A stretch of DNA of 64,000 bases. It comes from Erpobdella octoculata. Its lineage: Eukaryota > Annelida > Clitellata > Hirudinida > Erpobdellidae. The translations under genes and the position numbers were made by a program. This document shows, piece after piece, positions 32,301-44,200 of this stretch; the stretch's first letter is position 1, and every line of letters begins with the position of its first letter. Where the stretch lies: assembly GCA_963978895.1 (NCBI GenBank), contig OZ022243.1:13821765-13885764 (forward strand), written 5' to 3'. Below the pieces are notes generated by a model. It had not been told where the DNA came from. It did no database searches and was given only the letters and a program-made list of their open reading frames with translations.

Positions 32301-32385
32301 GGCTCTGAAAAGAGCCGTTTCTTGGCTCTGAAAAGAGCCGTTTCTTGGCTCTGAAAAAAGCCGTTTCTTGGCTCTGAAAAGAGCC
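32301..32385 (-). ncRNA. Four tandem histone-type mRNA 3' stem-loops
   Basis: On minus, GGCTCTTTTCAGAGCC occurs at 32370-32385, 32347-32362 (with one G-U-compatible change), 32324-32339 and 32301-32316: exact period 23 bp, spacer AAGAAAC. The 6-bp stem with UUUC loop is the canonical metazoan replication-dependent histone 3' end bound by SLBP, and CAAGAAA after each stem resembles the purine-rich U7 snRNA-binding element. No histone coding sequence is recognisable upstream on minus (32390-33040), so these may be the amplified remnant of a lost histone gene or part of a repeat. Confidence 0.75.
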
Positions 32386-32389
32386 TTTT

Positions 32390-33596
<1,207 letters not shown>

Positions 33597-33874
33597 CAGG
33601 CCCGTAGCTAGCGGGGGGGCTGAGGGGGCTGCAGCCCCCCCACTAAAAATGTAAGCCCCCACTAAAATTTTAAATAAAATTAAATAAAAATAAATAAATA
33701 AAGGTAAATTTAAATATAAAATTAATAATAATAATTTGCATGCCTGTAGAATAAATAATTGGTAAAACCCATACCAAAAAAGAGCAAAAGTACAGATTAG
33801 CACGCTACGTGATTCTGTAATGAGCAATATAGTGTTCACCAGAGTGGAATCAGCTTTGTGCTGTTTATTTTAGC

Positions 33875-34381
33875 ATGTTGGACGGTATATTAGGAGAGTT
33901 GATGGAGAGCTTTGTTGATAGTTATTTAAGTTATTCTAAAGGTTTGACTTGTGTAGTGTCTGCCCTTTTACCAACATCAGACAAGTTTTTAGATGTCAAC
34001 GACCTTAAACCGTTGACGCAACTGCTAAAACAAGACAGACATGACGATGTTGAAAAATATATTGCAGACGAGGCTCTCATTACAAGTAGGTTTCTAAAAA
34101 ACAAATTTCAACCAGGCTACAGTCTCCAGGAAATGATGGATTTTATGCTGGACTATAAAGATGAATTTCCTACTCTAAATTGGCACTATTCAGCTGCAAT
34201 GACTCTCGGCATCTCGATTGCCACTTGTAAAAATTCATTTTATTGTCTAACACGAGTACTACAACCACAGAGAAGATCAATGTCCCATGAGAGAAAAAGC
34301 AAACTTGTACTTCTGGCATTTGAAAAATCGCTCTGTAAAGCAATTGATATGGATACCTATCAAATACCAAGAATGCAATAA
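33875..34381 (+). pseudogene. hAT transposase, C-terminal part
   Basis: 168 codons ending TAA. FPTLNWHYSAAMTLGISIAT and CKNSFYCLTRVLQPQRRSM followed by ERKSKLVLLAFEKSL correspond to the hAT C-terminal dimerisation region (family form: FPxL...PxSxAxCERSFS.L...K..LR..M...RL..L). The usual Glu-Arg after the Cys is replaced by Lys-Asn. N-terminal zinc finger and catalytic regions are missing. Confidence 0.7.
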
Positions 34382-35400
34382 AATAAAATCGGATTCAAAT
34401 AATTGTCTTGACAATGATCAAACTTCAAACCATATCATAATGAAATGGACTTTTTAGTTTAGTTTCTCATTTCATGCTACTACACATCCATTCATGTTTT
34501 ACACATGAAAATTGTCATGAGTTTCATAATCAGGGCTTGTACGTAGTCTTACAATATTATAATAACTTTAATCGTACAGTTTTAGAACAGAGAAAGAAGC
34601 TAATTCAGCTTAGCTGACAAACTTTGGCTTTTGATTTTTGAATGACTCTCAATAATTCAAACTATTTTCATAATTTAGTATTTTTTAGTGCTAGTCTGAC
34701 ACTGCAATACTATTAACCTGAACTGATTAATTCAAAGAAACAATTTAAAGCTTACTGTCAAACCACACAATCTTTTCAACAATATAAGTTTAATGATAGA
34801 CTTGATATATAATCTAATTTTCTATTTAGATTGTTTAGAAACTGATGACAAGTTTTATGAGTAACACATGAATAGATGTTTAGTAAGTATTAGTAACTTA
34901 AAATGAGAAAGTAAACTAAACAGTACATTTTATTATAATGTGGTTTGATCTTTGTCAAAACAAATATTTAAATCCAATTTTATTTTATTGATTTCTTGGC
35001 ATTTGATACAGATGTACAAGTTTTTATCAAAAATAAAATAAGTAAGTTATTGTATTGTGGACTATAACGGTTGTCTTAATCAATAATTAAATTTGGACAA
35101 TTTGATTCAGTGCTGTCATCCCAGTGGTGTGCCATGCACGAATCAAAAATCAAGATTGTGGATAACAACAAGCATACTGTTATTTGACAAAATTGCCTGT
35201 GGAAATTGTTAATTTTTGTTATTACGAGCAACATATTGCAACTCTTAGAAAATCTAAAATTAAATAATAGGATACCCAAAATTAGATGCCATTTTTTGTC
35301 AAATGCTACAAAATGCTTTGGCGAACCTCCTTATCGCGAGGGGCTTCGCACCTGCGCGCTCGCGGTTAGGCTTCTTCGGTGCCTTCGTTCGTCAGTAGCC

Positions 35401-36193
35401 CAGGGGCGTAGCTAGGGGGGGGGGCGGGGGGGGGGGGCGAGCTGCCCCGGGCGCCATCTTGGGGGGGCGCCGAAAAGGAAGATACAGTATATTCATGCTA
35501 GACTAACTCTCTCTCAAAGTTTGCGTAAGATGCAAGAAAAACAGTAGTTTCCTTCCTTGCATCAGGATGTCGTCCACAGTCTAGTTGTATCACTGCTGCT
35601 TCATTCCATTTAGTTCTTCTGCAGCATCAAACTTGTTAGGTTCTTAGGAAGGGAGAGAGCCATGTCACTCATGTGTTTCATTTCAAACCCACCAGCCACA
35701 ATCTAGGCACAGATCTCCGGCTCAGGCAAGGTGGAACTTGGTGACCCCTTCATGCTCCAGCCACCAGTCATTTCACATCGTTGACGTAGAGCCAATGTTT
35801 TGAAAGCTGCTCTTGCTATCTAGAATGTGTGTGCCCTGTGCAGCACACCTCCTTTATGACATCAAGTTTATGACACACAGCCTAAGGACCATATTTAATT
35901 TCATCAGTGTTTTCATTTATTGACATTTATTTATTACATTTATTCTCACTGAGTTTTGTGGATTTTTAAACTTGTAACTCAACTGTTGGTTAGGCAAAGT
36001 ACTGTAGCGAACACGGACATTTTTTCTGCGTCTGTAATACTCTGTATATAGATTAAAATTAAAATTCGTTTCACTTGAAATGGCTTCAAATTGTGTTTAA
36101 CTTTAACTTCTTCATTGCAACGGGGGGAAGCCCGAGGGGGGGCGCAAAATTTATAGTTTCGCCCCGGGCGCCAAAACCCTCGCTACGCCTCTG
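35401..36193. mobile_element. hAT MITE with 8-bp target duplication
   Basis: Terminal inverted repeats CAGGGGCGTAGCTAGGG (left) and the inverse of CAGAGGCGTAGCGAGGG (right). Flanked by the perfect 8-bp duplication CAGTAGCC at 35393-35400 and 36194-36201. 793 bp, G-rich near both ends, no transposase. Confidence 0.88.
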
Positions 36194-36253
36194 CAGTAGC
36201 CCTCCTACTAATTTTCATAGCCCCCCACTCACTAAATCCTGCCTACGGGCCTG

Positions 36254-37612
36254 CTTCCAAGTCTTATTTCTTGGTTGATTTTGACGTAGTGGTCGCCGTT
36301 TTATTATTTGTAAACCGTTGTGGTTTACATGAATATTTTTATTGTCTATGAAGGAATTTTTAATCGATGCATTTTCTTTTTACAAGTTACCTCAAGGTAC
36401 AATATTAGCGGAGTAAAGGAGTATTCATTTCAGGAACTGTTAGATGTAGCGACTCTATAACAAAGAAACTAGTTTTTTGTTTTGTTAAACGTCTTAGTTT
36501 GTTTGCTTGTTTGCGTTTTACTAGACTTGGTTAGTTTTTTCATGTTTGACATATATTTAAAGTATATTTGTTTTTATGCATTATCTATTTATTCACAATA
36601 GAAAATTAAAAACATTGTTCACTATAAGGCATTACATTAGAGTGCCTACGTGTGATTGAATATTTTTGTTTTAACTAATTTTATTTTATTACACAGAGGT
36701 TTAGTGAACGGTAACTTTTTATTTATTTAATTTATTAGGTTGACCATCCATTAGGCTCAACAATAACATTCAATTTGATGTCAATAAATATTAAAAAAAT
36801 AATCTCAATTGCCTCATTTCAACTGATTCTAAAATGGCCAGGCAACATGTGTGTTTTTAATTTTAATTCTAAACTGACCAGGCTATTTGCATAAATGTAT
36901 ACATAAAAAAACCAAAAAAGTACCCGGCCGACGCCGGGTTGCTAGCTAGTATACATAATAAAAAATATCAGTACGATAGTACAATTCTATAACTAAAAAC
37001 GTGGGCCGCATCAGAGAGAGATGGCGTGGCTAAGGGGCTGGGCATGCTGCCCCGGTCGACAGAAAGAGGGTTCAGTGTATTCATATTATACTAACTTTTT
37101 TAGAAATAAATGACTATAGCTTCTTTCGTTCATCAATATTAATTACCGTTCACAGCAGATTTTGATAGCTATAGCCTTGTTCGTAGAGACAGCTGGAAAT
37201 GCTCTTATGATCACTCAGATGTTATGGTATGTGACCTCCCCCGGTTATCAGGTTTTTGGAAGAAAAAAAAAACAAGGGTTTCAATTTTTTTTTAAAGTGG
37301 CTCCGACCACCCCCTCTCCCCGATCATCAGGTTTTTTGTGAGAAAGAAGCAAAGATGTTACGCAGGGGTGGCGCAGATTTTGTGTTTTGTGCCCAGGCGC
37401 AGCAGAGGACCCTAAGTGGGCTCCTAAAACCTCTTGCCCCCCTAAGGTTTTGCTGAAATGACGTCCCTGACTTGCACCCTTCTTGGCCAACTATGTTCCA
37501 CAAACCAAAATTGTTATCAACTGCTATAAAGCAATAATCTCAATTTATTACATACATATATATCTATATGCTTGTATATTTGATATATGTTACCCCACAT
37601 ATATCATATATA
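36254..37612. other. Unassigned stretch with a Helitron-type end
   Basis: At 36921-36950 an ACCCGGCC...GCCGGGT hairpin is followed by TGCTAG and CTAGT, a Helitron-like 3' end in plus orientation. The rest, including a C-rich block at 37300-37460, is probably decayed hAT-type repeats. No gene. Confidence 0.45.
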
Positions 37613-38158
37613 CTAGCAGTGCCCGTAGCGGCTTCGCTCGCATGAAATTAGAGAATTTGAACCGTTCATCCATAGGTGTCGGCTCGGCCCGTCGACAACT
37701 TGACCCAGCCCGTTTCAAAACCAAAATTCCTGGCCCGGCACGGCCCGTCTAATTTGGGCCCGTTTTTACAGGCCTAGAAATTCTATATACTTGATGAAAA
37801 ACTTCGGCCCGTCCCACCTTGACTTCAGGTTTGGCCCGGCCCGTCTGAAGACCCTAAAATCACTAAAATGTCTATATGCTTAGTGAAAAAACCTCGGCCC
37901 GTACCACCTTGATTTAAAGTTTAGCCTGGCCCGTAAGAAGACCCTAAAATAACGGCTTGGCCCGACCGGTGATAAACTGAACTCAGCTACTTTTGACCGG
38001 CACAAAACCTCAAAATACTAAGTTTTACATCTGTAATGCTTGCAGTTGTTGAGTAGCAGTTATTTTAAAATCAAATAACCCTTATTTTGACCCCACATTT
38101 GAAGTCATGGAAACCAAAGTTTTAAAAAATGGTGAAACACTTATATTTATCGTTATTT
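37613..38158 (-). mobile_element. Helitron-like family A, 3' part
   Basis: On minus it ends GCGAAGCCGCTACGGGCACTG then CTAG at 37616-37613. The GGGCC-rich repeats and one copy of the roughly 150-bp internal repeat are present; the 5' two thirds are absent. It abuts a SINE at 38163. Confidence 0.7.
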
Positions 38159-38162
38159 TTTG

Positions 38163-38296
38163 AGGCGCTGGTGGCAGAGCGGTAGAGCGTTCGCCTGTCG
38201 ATCGTTAGGTCGGCAGTTCAAACCTCGCCGGCGTCACCAGCGTAACACCCTTAAGCAAGGAGTTCACTCGCATTTGCTAAAAGGGTAGGCGCATAT
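38163..38296 (+). mobile_element. tRNA-derived SINE, 3' end cut by a hAT
   Basis: RNA polymerase III box A (TGGCAGAGCGGTAGAGCG) and box B (GGCAGTTCAAACC) are correctly spaced in a tRNA-like head with a CTGTCGA anticodon-loop-like segment, followed by the AAGCAAGGAGTTCACTC body. The longer copy at 58797 shows that about 80 bp of 3' body are missing here. Confidence 0.8.
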
Positions 38297-39789
38297 TAGG
38301 GATGTCACGGGTACCCGAATCCAAACCCGAGTTCGGTACTACCCGGTCTTTTTCTGATACCCGAACCCGAACTCGAACCCGAAAGTGTGAAAATTTGATA
38401 CCCGAACCCGAACCCGAAAATGTGAAAACTTGATACCCGAACCCGAACCCGAAAATTAGAAAACTTATTACCCGAACCCGAACTCGAACCCGAAAATGTG
38501 AAAACTTGATACCCGAACCCGAACTCGAACCCGAAAATTTATAAGCCTAATACCCGAACTCGGAGTTGTGAACAAATACATTTTTTTAATAAATAAATAT
38601 TTATTCCAGTTTTAAAAATAGCAACACAAACAGAGTTTTCATAACTTTTCAAGTTTATTAAAAATGAAATAGTATTAGGAACCGATTTCAGGCAAGTTGT
38701 ACTTCATAAACAACAGTTTTTTTGCTGTCTTGCCTGATAATCGGTTCCTTAGCGCTCATAAATAATTGCAGCACCACTGAACAACGGTTCCGATGGAACG
38801 CTGGTAGCTGGGGCCGCCAAGTAGCGTTTAGCGATCACCGCTAAATTTGGAAAGTTTGTTCTGTTATCTTTCCACCACAAAAGAGGGTCTTCGTCTAAAG
38901 TGAACCTTTTTTTATTCAAGCTGCGAACGAACTAAAATAATTAAGCCTCCTTCGGTCGAAGAAATCCCGGATAGCCATTACTCTAAACTTTTTACTTCAG
39001 TTATATAACCTTATATTTATTCATTCATATACTCAAAGTTTTTCTGATATAACAAAGACCCTTTGTTATAAAGATAATCTTGCATAATCCTAAATTTTTA
39101 CTGGCAAAGTCTATAAATGATCTATGCGTCACAGTCATTTTATTTGCAAATGTGTAAACTAGAACACTAATCCGCCTGATTACCCAACCGGACCGAGTCG
39201 CGAAAAAATTAAGAAATTATAATAATTTAAGAGGTAACGTATTATACTAATCGCAAGCCATACAAGTTTTTTATTATCACCTTTGCGTAACAAATAACAC
39301 AAATAGGTCATTTTATTGGTGAGTGTGTAAGCTAGACCACTAATCCGCCTGCTTATCTGGCCGGACCGAGCCGCGAACGAACTAAAATAATTAAGCCTTC
39401 TTCGGCCAAAAAATCACATTATTTGGAAAGCTAAAAAATTAACTTGTTAGAGTTTATTCAATACGTGTAATTTCCAATAGATGAATTGATCGCTCTCGTT
39501 TGTATATGTATATACACTAGGTAAATTTAAAATCAATCCACGAATTTGAAATCATAAGCCAGTACCCGAACCCGAACCCGGTTTTTGGAAAACTACAAAC
39601 CCGAACCCGAACCCGAACCCGAAAACCTGAGTTTCACAAACCCGAACCCGAACCCGAAAACTCGACTTTTACAAACCCGAACCCGAACCCGAAAACTCTA
39701 GTTTCACAAACCCGAACCCGAAAACTCTAGTTTTATAAACCCGAACCCGAACCCGAAAACTCCAAAAAGTACTACCCGTGACATCCCTA
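38297..39789 (-). mobile_element. hAT element with (CCCGAA)n subterminal repeats
   Basis: Perfect 17-bp inverted ends: TAGGGATGTCACGGGTA at 38297 and its inverse ending at 39789. Both ends have CCCGAACCCGAA-type subterminal repeats. A minus-strand remnant of the hAT transposase C-terminus lies at about 38690-38905. Two copies of a GGACCGAG-containing block (39200 and 39370) suggest internal duplication. The right flank is GTAACGAC; no equal left flank is seen. Confidence 0.75.
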
Positions 39790-40544
39790 GTAACGACGTT
39801 CTTTCATTTTTACAAAATTGTCCACTAAATAAATCATCAAGATCAAATAGACGAAGGTACAAGAACATTGGAAAATAATAGCAGAGATTTAACAAACTGG
39901 ATATTATTTACCAAGAATGATAAATACTGCTTTCATCAACTTTAGACGAAGACCCTCTTTTGTGGTGGAAAGATAACAGAACAAACTTTCCAAATTTAGC
40001 GGTGATCGCTAAACGCTACTTGGCGGCCCCAGCTACCAGCGTTCCATCGGAACCGTTGTTCAGTGGTGCTGCAATTATTTATGAGCGCTAAGGAACCAAT
40101 TATCAGGCAAGACAGCAAAAAAACTGTTGTTTATGAAGTACAACTTGCCTGAAATCGGTTCCTAATACTATTTCATTTTTAATAAACTTGAAAAGTTATG
40201 AAAACTCTGTTTGTGTTGCTATTTTTAAAACTGGAATAAATATTTATTTATTAAAAAAATGTATTTGTTCACAACTCCGAGTTCGGTATTAGGCTTATAA
40301 ATTTTCGGGTTCGAGTTCGGGTTCGGGTATCAAGTTTTCACATTTTCTGGTTCGAGTTCGGGTTCGGGTAACAAGTTTTCTAATTTTCAGGTTCGGGTTC
40401 GGGTATCAAGTTTTCACATTTTCGGGTTCGGGTTCGGGTATCAAATTTTCACACTTTCGGGTTCGAGTTCGGGTATCAGAAAAAGACCGGGTAGTACCGA
40501 GCTCGGGTTCGGGTTCGGGTACCCGTGACATCCCCAGTCGTTAC
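39790..40544 (+). mobile_element. Inverted partial copy of the same hAT element
   Basis: From about 39943 to 40536 it is the reverse complement of 38297-38905, including subterminal repeats and the terminal TACCCGTGACATCCCCA. On plus it encodes DEDPLLWWKDNRTNFPNLAV and AKRYLAAPATSVPSEPLFSG, the signature hAT C-terminal region, then a TAA. Its flank GTCGTTAC (40537-40544) is the reverse complement of GTAACGAC next to 39789. Confidence 0.8.
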
Positions 40545-40979
40545 CCTTTGTTACATTCATAATTACGTTTTTTGTCTGCATTCAATATTAATTAAAAATT
40601 TAATTTTTTAAACGTTTTTAACTAATATGATGTTTTACATGAAAATACAACATACAAAACATACAAGTGTATATTCGGATGGTCATTTTTGTTTGAAGAT
40701 TCTCTGGGTTAAATTTGAAAAATCTTCGCCCCCCTCAACATTTTGCTGAATCCACGCCTCTGTTTTATAGTGCTTTTAAAAACTTAAATTATTATTAAAA
40801 AATTATTTCAAAAATTTTTAATTAAAATGTGTATTAGAATAATTGCAGAAATATGAAAATGAAATGTCTATAAATAATGTGTTGTTAAGAGAACAAATGC
40901 CCTTTTTTGTTTGCTTTGGTTACGTCGAAGAGAATTGTGGTTGATTCTTAGTTACTTAGAATATTTTATTATTTTTCAG
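40545..40979. other. Intron upstream of the first coding dynein exon
   Basis: AT-rich, no ORF. A block at 40720-40760 (CCCCCCTCAACATTTTGCTGAA) resembles repeat tails seen at 37440. It ends with a good acceptor (TTTATTATTTTTCAG). Confidence 0.55.
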
Positions 40980-41203
40980 GTTGAATTAGTAGCTTTACGG
41001 TTTTTTAGATGATGACTACTGAAGACGGGAGAAAAGAGTACATATTTCAAATAACAGCAAATTTTTTTCAACCAATTATTTCTGGAGAGAAATTGCTTTC
41101 ATCTTATGGAGATGATGAATATCTTAACAAATTTTTAAATGAGAAGCGTTGTTCAACTCTAGTTGTTGTTAACAACGGAAAAAAAATTGAATTGTCAAAC
41201 GAT
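40980..41203 (+). CDS. DYNC2H1: DYNC2H1 first coding exon
   Basis: 5' UTR 40980-41008, coding from ATG 41009 (MMTTEDGRKEYIFQITANFF). Acceptor TTTTTCAG; donor GAT|GTGGGT, phase 0. The downstream GTAGAA would create a stop, so the first GT is chosen. Confidence 0.85.
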
Positions 41204-44200
41204 GTGGGTAGAATTTTGTAGAATTGTATATTTTTTATTCCTAATTCTTAAAAATTAATCATTAACAATTACTGAAGTTTTCAACCAAAAAATAATTTTA
41301 AGGTTAAATCTCTTATGTGTCGTGAAAACATTAAGTCATTGGTGTTTTGCAAAGCTAAACCTGAAGAAGTCACGCAGGAAAATCTTCAGAAAATTGTTTT
41401 TGTAGTTTCTTTACTAGACACACCTGTGAATTCTGTTTGCAATGCTTTGAACCAGCTATATGTTCCTCTTTTGGAAAAAGATAATTTTGAAATCAGTCAA
41501 CAGATGCAAGCACTATTGGAGGAAATTGGAACACCAAATGAGCAACAGCTTAAAATTAGTTCTTCAAGTGGTAAGTTTTGAGACATGCAATATCTCATTT
41601 TCTTATTTTACTAGTTATTGGAAAACATCAGTAAGTAACATTTCAATCAGTAACATGTATTTATTCATTCAAAACATTATAAGCACACATTTTTACATGG
41701 ATGCCGATTTGAATTTGTTTGGATAAAATAGTCAAAAACTTGCAATAGAAAATGTAGTTGCTTAGAGCAAACTATTATCGTTTGATTGCATTACGCCTAC
41801 TTTAGGCGTTTTAGACATTGTTTTTCATTAATAATTGTTGGTTGGGTCATTTTCCCTCGTTAGCACCAACGTCATTTTATTTCTCGGATATCTCTACAGA
41901 GGCTAATTATTGAGATAATTAATATTTTTTATTATCAGTTTAAAGTTATTGCTATTTAGACAAAGTCACGAGATTTTATGAAATTATTGCAAAAATTGAC
42001 ACTGAGCTCATTGCAAAATCGAGTTGGGTTGATTTGACCCTCGTTGGTGTTTAAGGGTTAACATGCAGACATGCATGGTACAACTTTGCATGTTTGCTTT
42101 GAATGTGTTGTCATAAATGGGAATTGGATCAAAGTACTCACTTCACTTGATCAGTGCAACAAGATGCCTTGAGCCAGGTGTTGCATGCTGAACATGGTGG
42201 CAGGGCCATGGAAATATTGGGGGGCACTGTATAAGATCTTCGTCTACATTAAGTTGCACTTTCCAGTGGATCAACTCCCAAAATTTGATTCAGGCGACAA
42301 ATCAGGTTAAGCGATTATTAAAACAATCTTAATATCTACATTATGTCAAATCGACTCAAATCAACTTAAGAACTTCTCAAAACATGTATATAATACCTTG
42401 GCAAAACGTGTTAAAACAATTATAATTTACACGAAAAACACTTCACCATAAAAACCGTCTCATAGGGTAGGGTAATTATGTAAGAAAACAATATGGCAAG
42501 ATTTTAGTCAAGCTTATCTACTATGATGTGCAGATTCATTTTAAGGGTAATAAAATCTTTCTCGATAGCAAATAGAACCAGTTAGACCTTTCGCTTGTGG
42601 CCCACTGATCGACCACATGAGAGTGGAGAAACTGCTCTTGCACGTAGCAGTCGACACACCGATGGGGCACGCTCCAGCATACAGCTGGTAAACATTAATG
42701 CAGGATTGCAACTGTTGCATCATCCAAAAAAATTTGGCTGGAGATGGCTACGGTACAGTCAAAATGCAATTGAAAATTTGCCTGTGAGCGCATCCTGATC
42801 AATCAGTCAATCAATGTGAATATTTATGGAGCACCTCCTACAGAGCTCGGCTTTTACATGCCCTACGGAGAAGCGATTTTATTTGCAAGGTTTTCCAATA
42901 AAATGGGCTACTAGGTAGCAAGTGCAAGTTGAACTTTGAAGCTTTTCCATTCAAGACTACCACTTTACCAACTCAGCTCACCTGGCACCTAAGATCGAGG
43001 CACAGAAGGAACTGCCAAACTGCAAAGCAGTAAAGCTCTACTTGGCATTGGAAATTAGCTCCATAGCAAGAGACACCTTGCAACAAGACATTTTGACGGC
43101 AAGGCCATTTTTTTGTCAGTGGCAGTTGCAATAAACGAAATTCCGGCTTTGAAACTTTGTTGATCGATCCTGTTTTTTCAAGCAACTTATCAATCTGAGA
43201 GTTCTCCAAGTTGGCCAAAATTTTGAGAGTCTAGAAAATGTCATCTGTTTTTTTGCAACCACTGCAGATTGTTAGTGATCTATCATTGTGCTTGATTGTA
43301 TCACTTCCATCAAATGTTTGCCAAAAATTTCTGCCAAAATACAAAAACGATTGTTTGCATAAATTAAAAACATTTTCACATTGCCCTCTGATTCCATAGC
43401 ATGCCCAACCACAAAATGGAGCTGGTGATTGTAGCAGTGCACGTATATAATTCTGCGACCGAAAGTGTCTTGCAATATTTTCTGGATGTCTCTTTTTCCA
43501 CCGCTCATCACACTGGGTGTGACATTACTGACTCAAAATAGAAGTGGGGCCCAGCTGCTGAGCCTGAATTTCTGTCAACAATAAACATGCCAGATTTTTG
43601 GCATCTCCTTACTCAGTTTGATAATTAAGATCATGTGCTATACTGCTTTTTCATTGCACACATAGGAAATAATAATTAACATATCTTCAATATTGCAATG
43701 ATCTTGAATTTCATTGCATTTCATCAAATACCAGATAATGTCAGAACCCTTCTTGCCTTAGCTTTTATGCGGCATTTCATAAGAATAGACTTAGTTTTTG
43801 CAAGTCGTTAGTAGTTGTGCCAACGAAACTAGACAGAAATTTAAAAAAAAAACTGGGTGCATAATTGAGCTGGGGGAGCCTGACCGGAACAGGGGGGCCT
43901 GGCCAAAACTGGGGAACCTGGGCCCCCCGGCCCCATAGCTGATTACGGCCCTGCATGGTGGTGATGCAACTAGAAAGTCTTTTGAGTGAACTCAATCATC
44001 TTCTCAACCACTGGAAATAAATTCCCATAAAGAGTGTCCTAGTTATCTCAGTTGACTATTAGTTTCTTCCCCTGGTCATCTACTTGGTTTTAAAGAAAAG
44101 CTTACTAGTGATTTAGTACTTTGAGGGGTGACCCCGTGAGTTACCACACTGGGTAATTCAACTCTTGTTTATTTTTATTTATTTGCTAATTTTTTACGTG

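Larger units (their letters stand above)
33597..36253 (+). mobile_element. hAT-type element inserted in the Penelope fragment
   Basis: Ends CAGGCCCGTAG at 33597 and its inverse CTACGGGCCTG at 36243-36253, with G-rich subterminal sequence. It carries a transposase C-terminal ORF (33875-34381). No convincing 8-bp target duplication was found (GACAATGT versus CTTCCAAG). A second hAT-like MITE is nested at 35401-36193. Confidence 0.65.

Noticed and set aside
38163..38237. A functional tRNA gene
   Set aside because: Boxes A and B are present, but acceptor and anticodon stems pair poorly and the same head with a common 3' body recurs at 44870, 58797 and 60000, so these are SINEs.
38330..40525. CCCGAA/TTCGGG repeats as interstitial telomere sequence
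   Set aside because: Units are irregular, in both orientations, and lie just inside hAT terminal inverted repeats; they are subterminal repeats of that element.
41204..41221. DYNC2H1 first exon ending at the TAG after VGRIL
   Set aside because: GAT|GTGGGT is a usable donor and joins in frame to exon 2, restoring similarity to the dynein tail.
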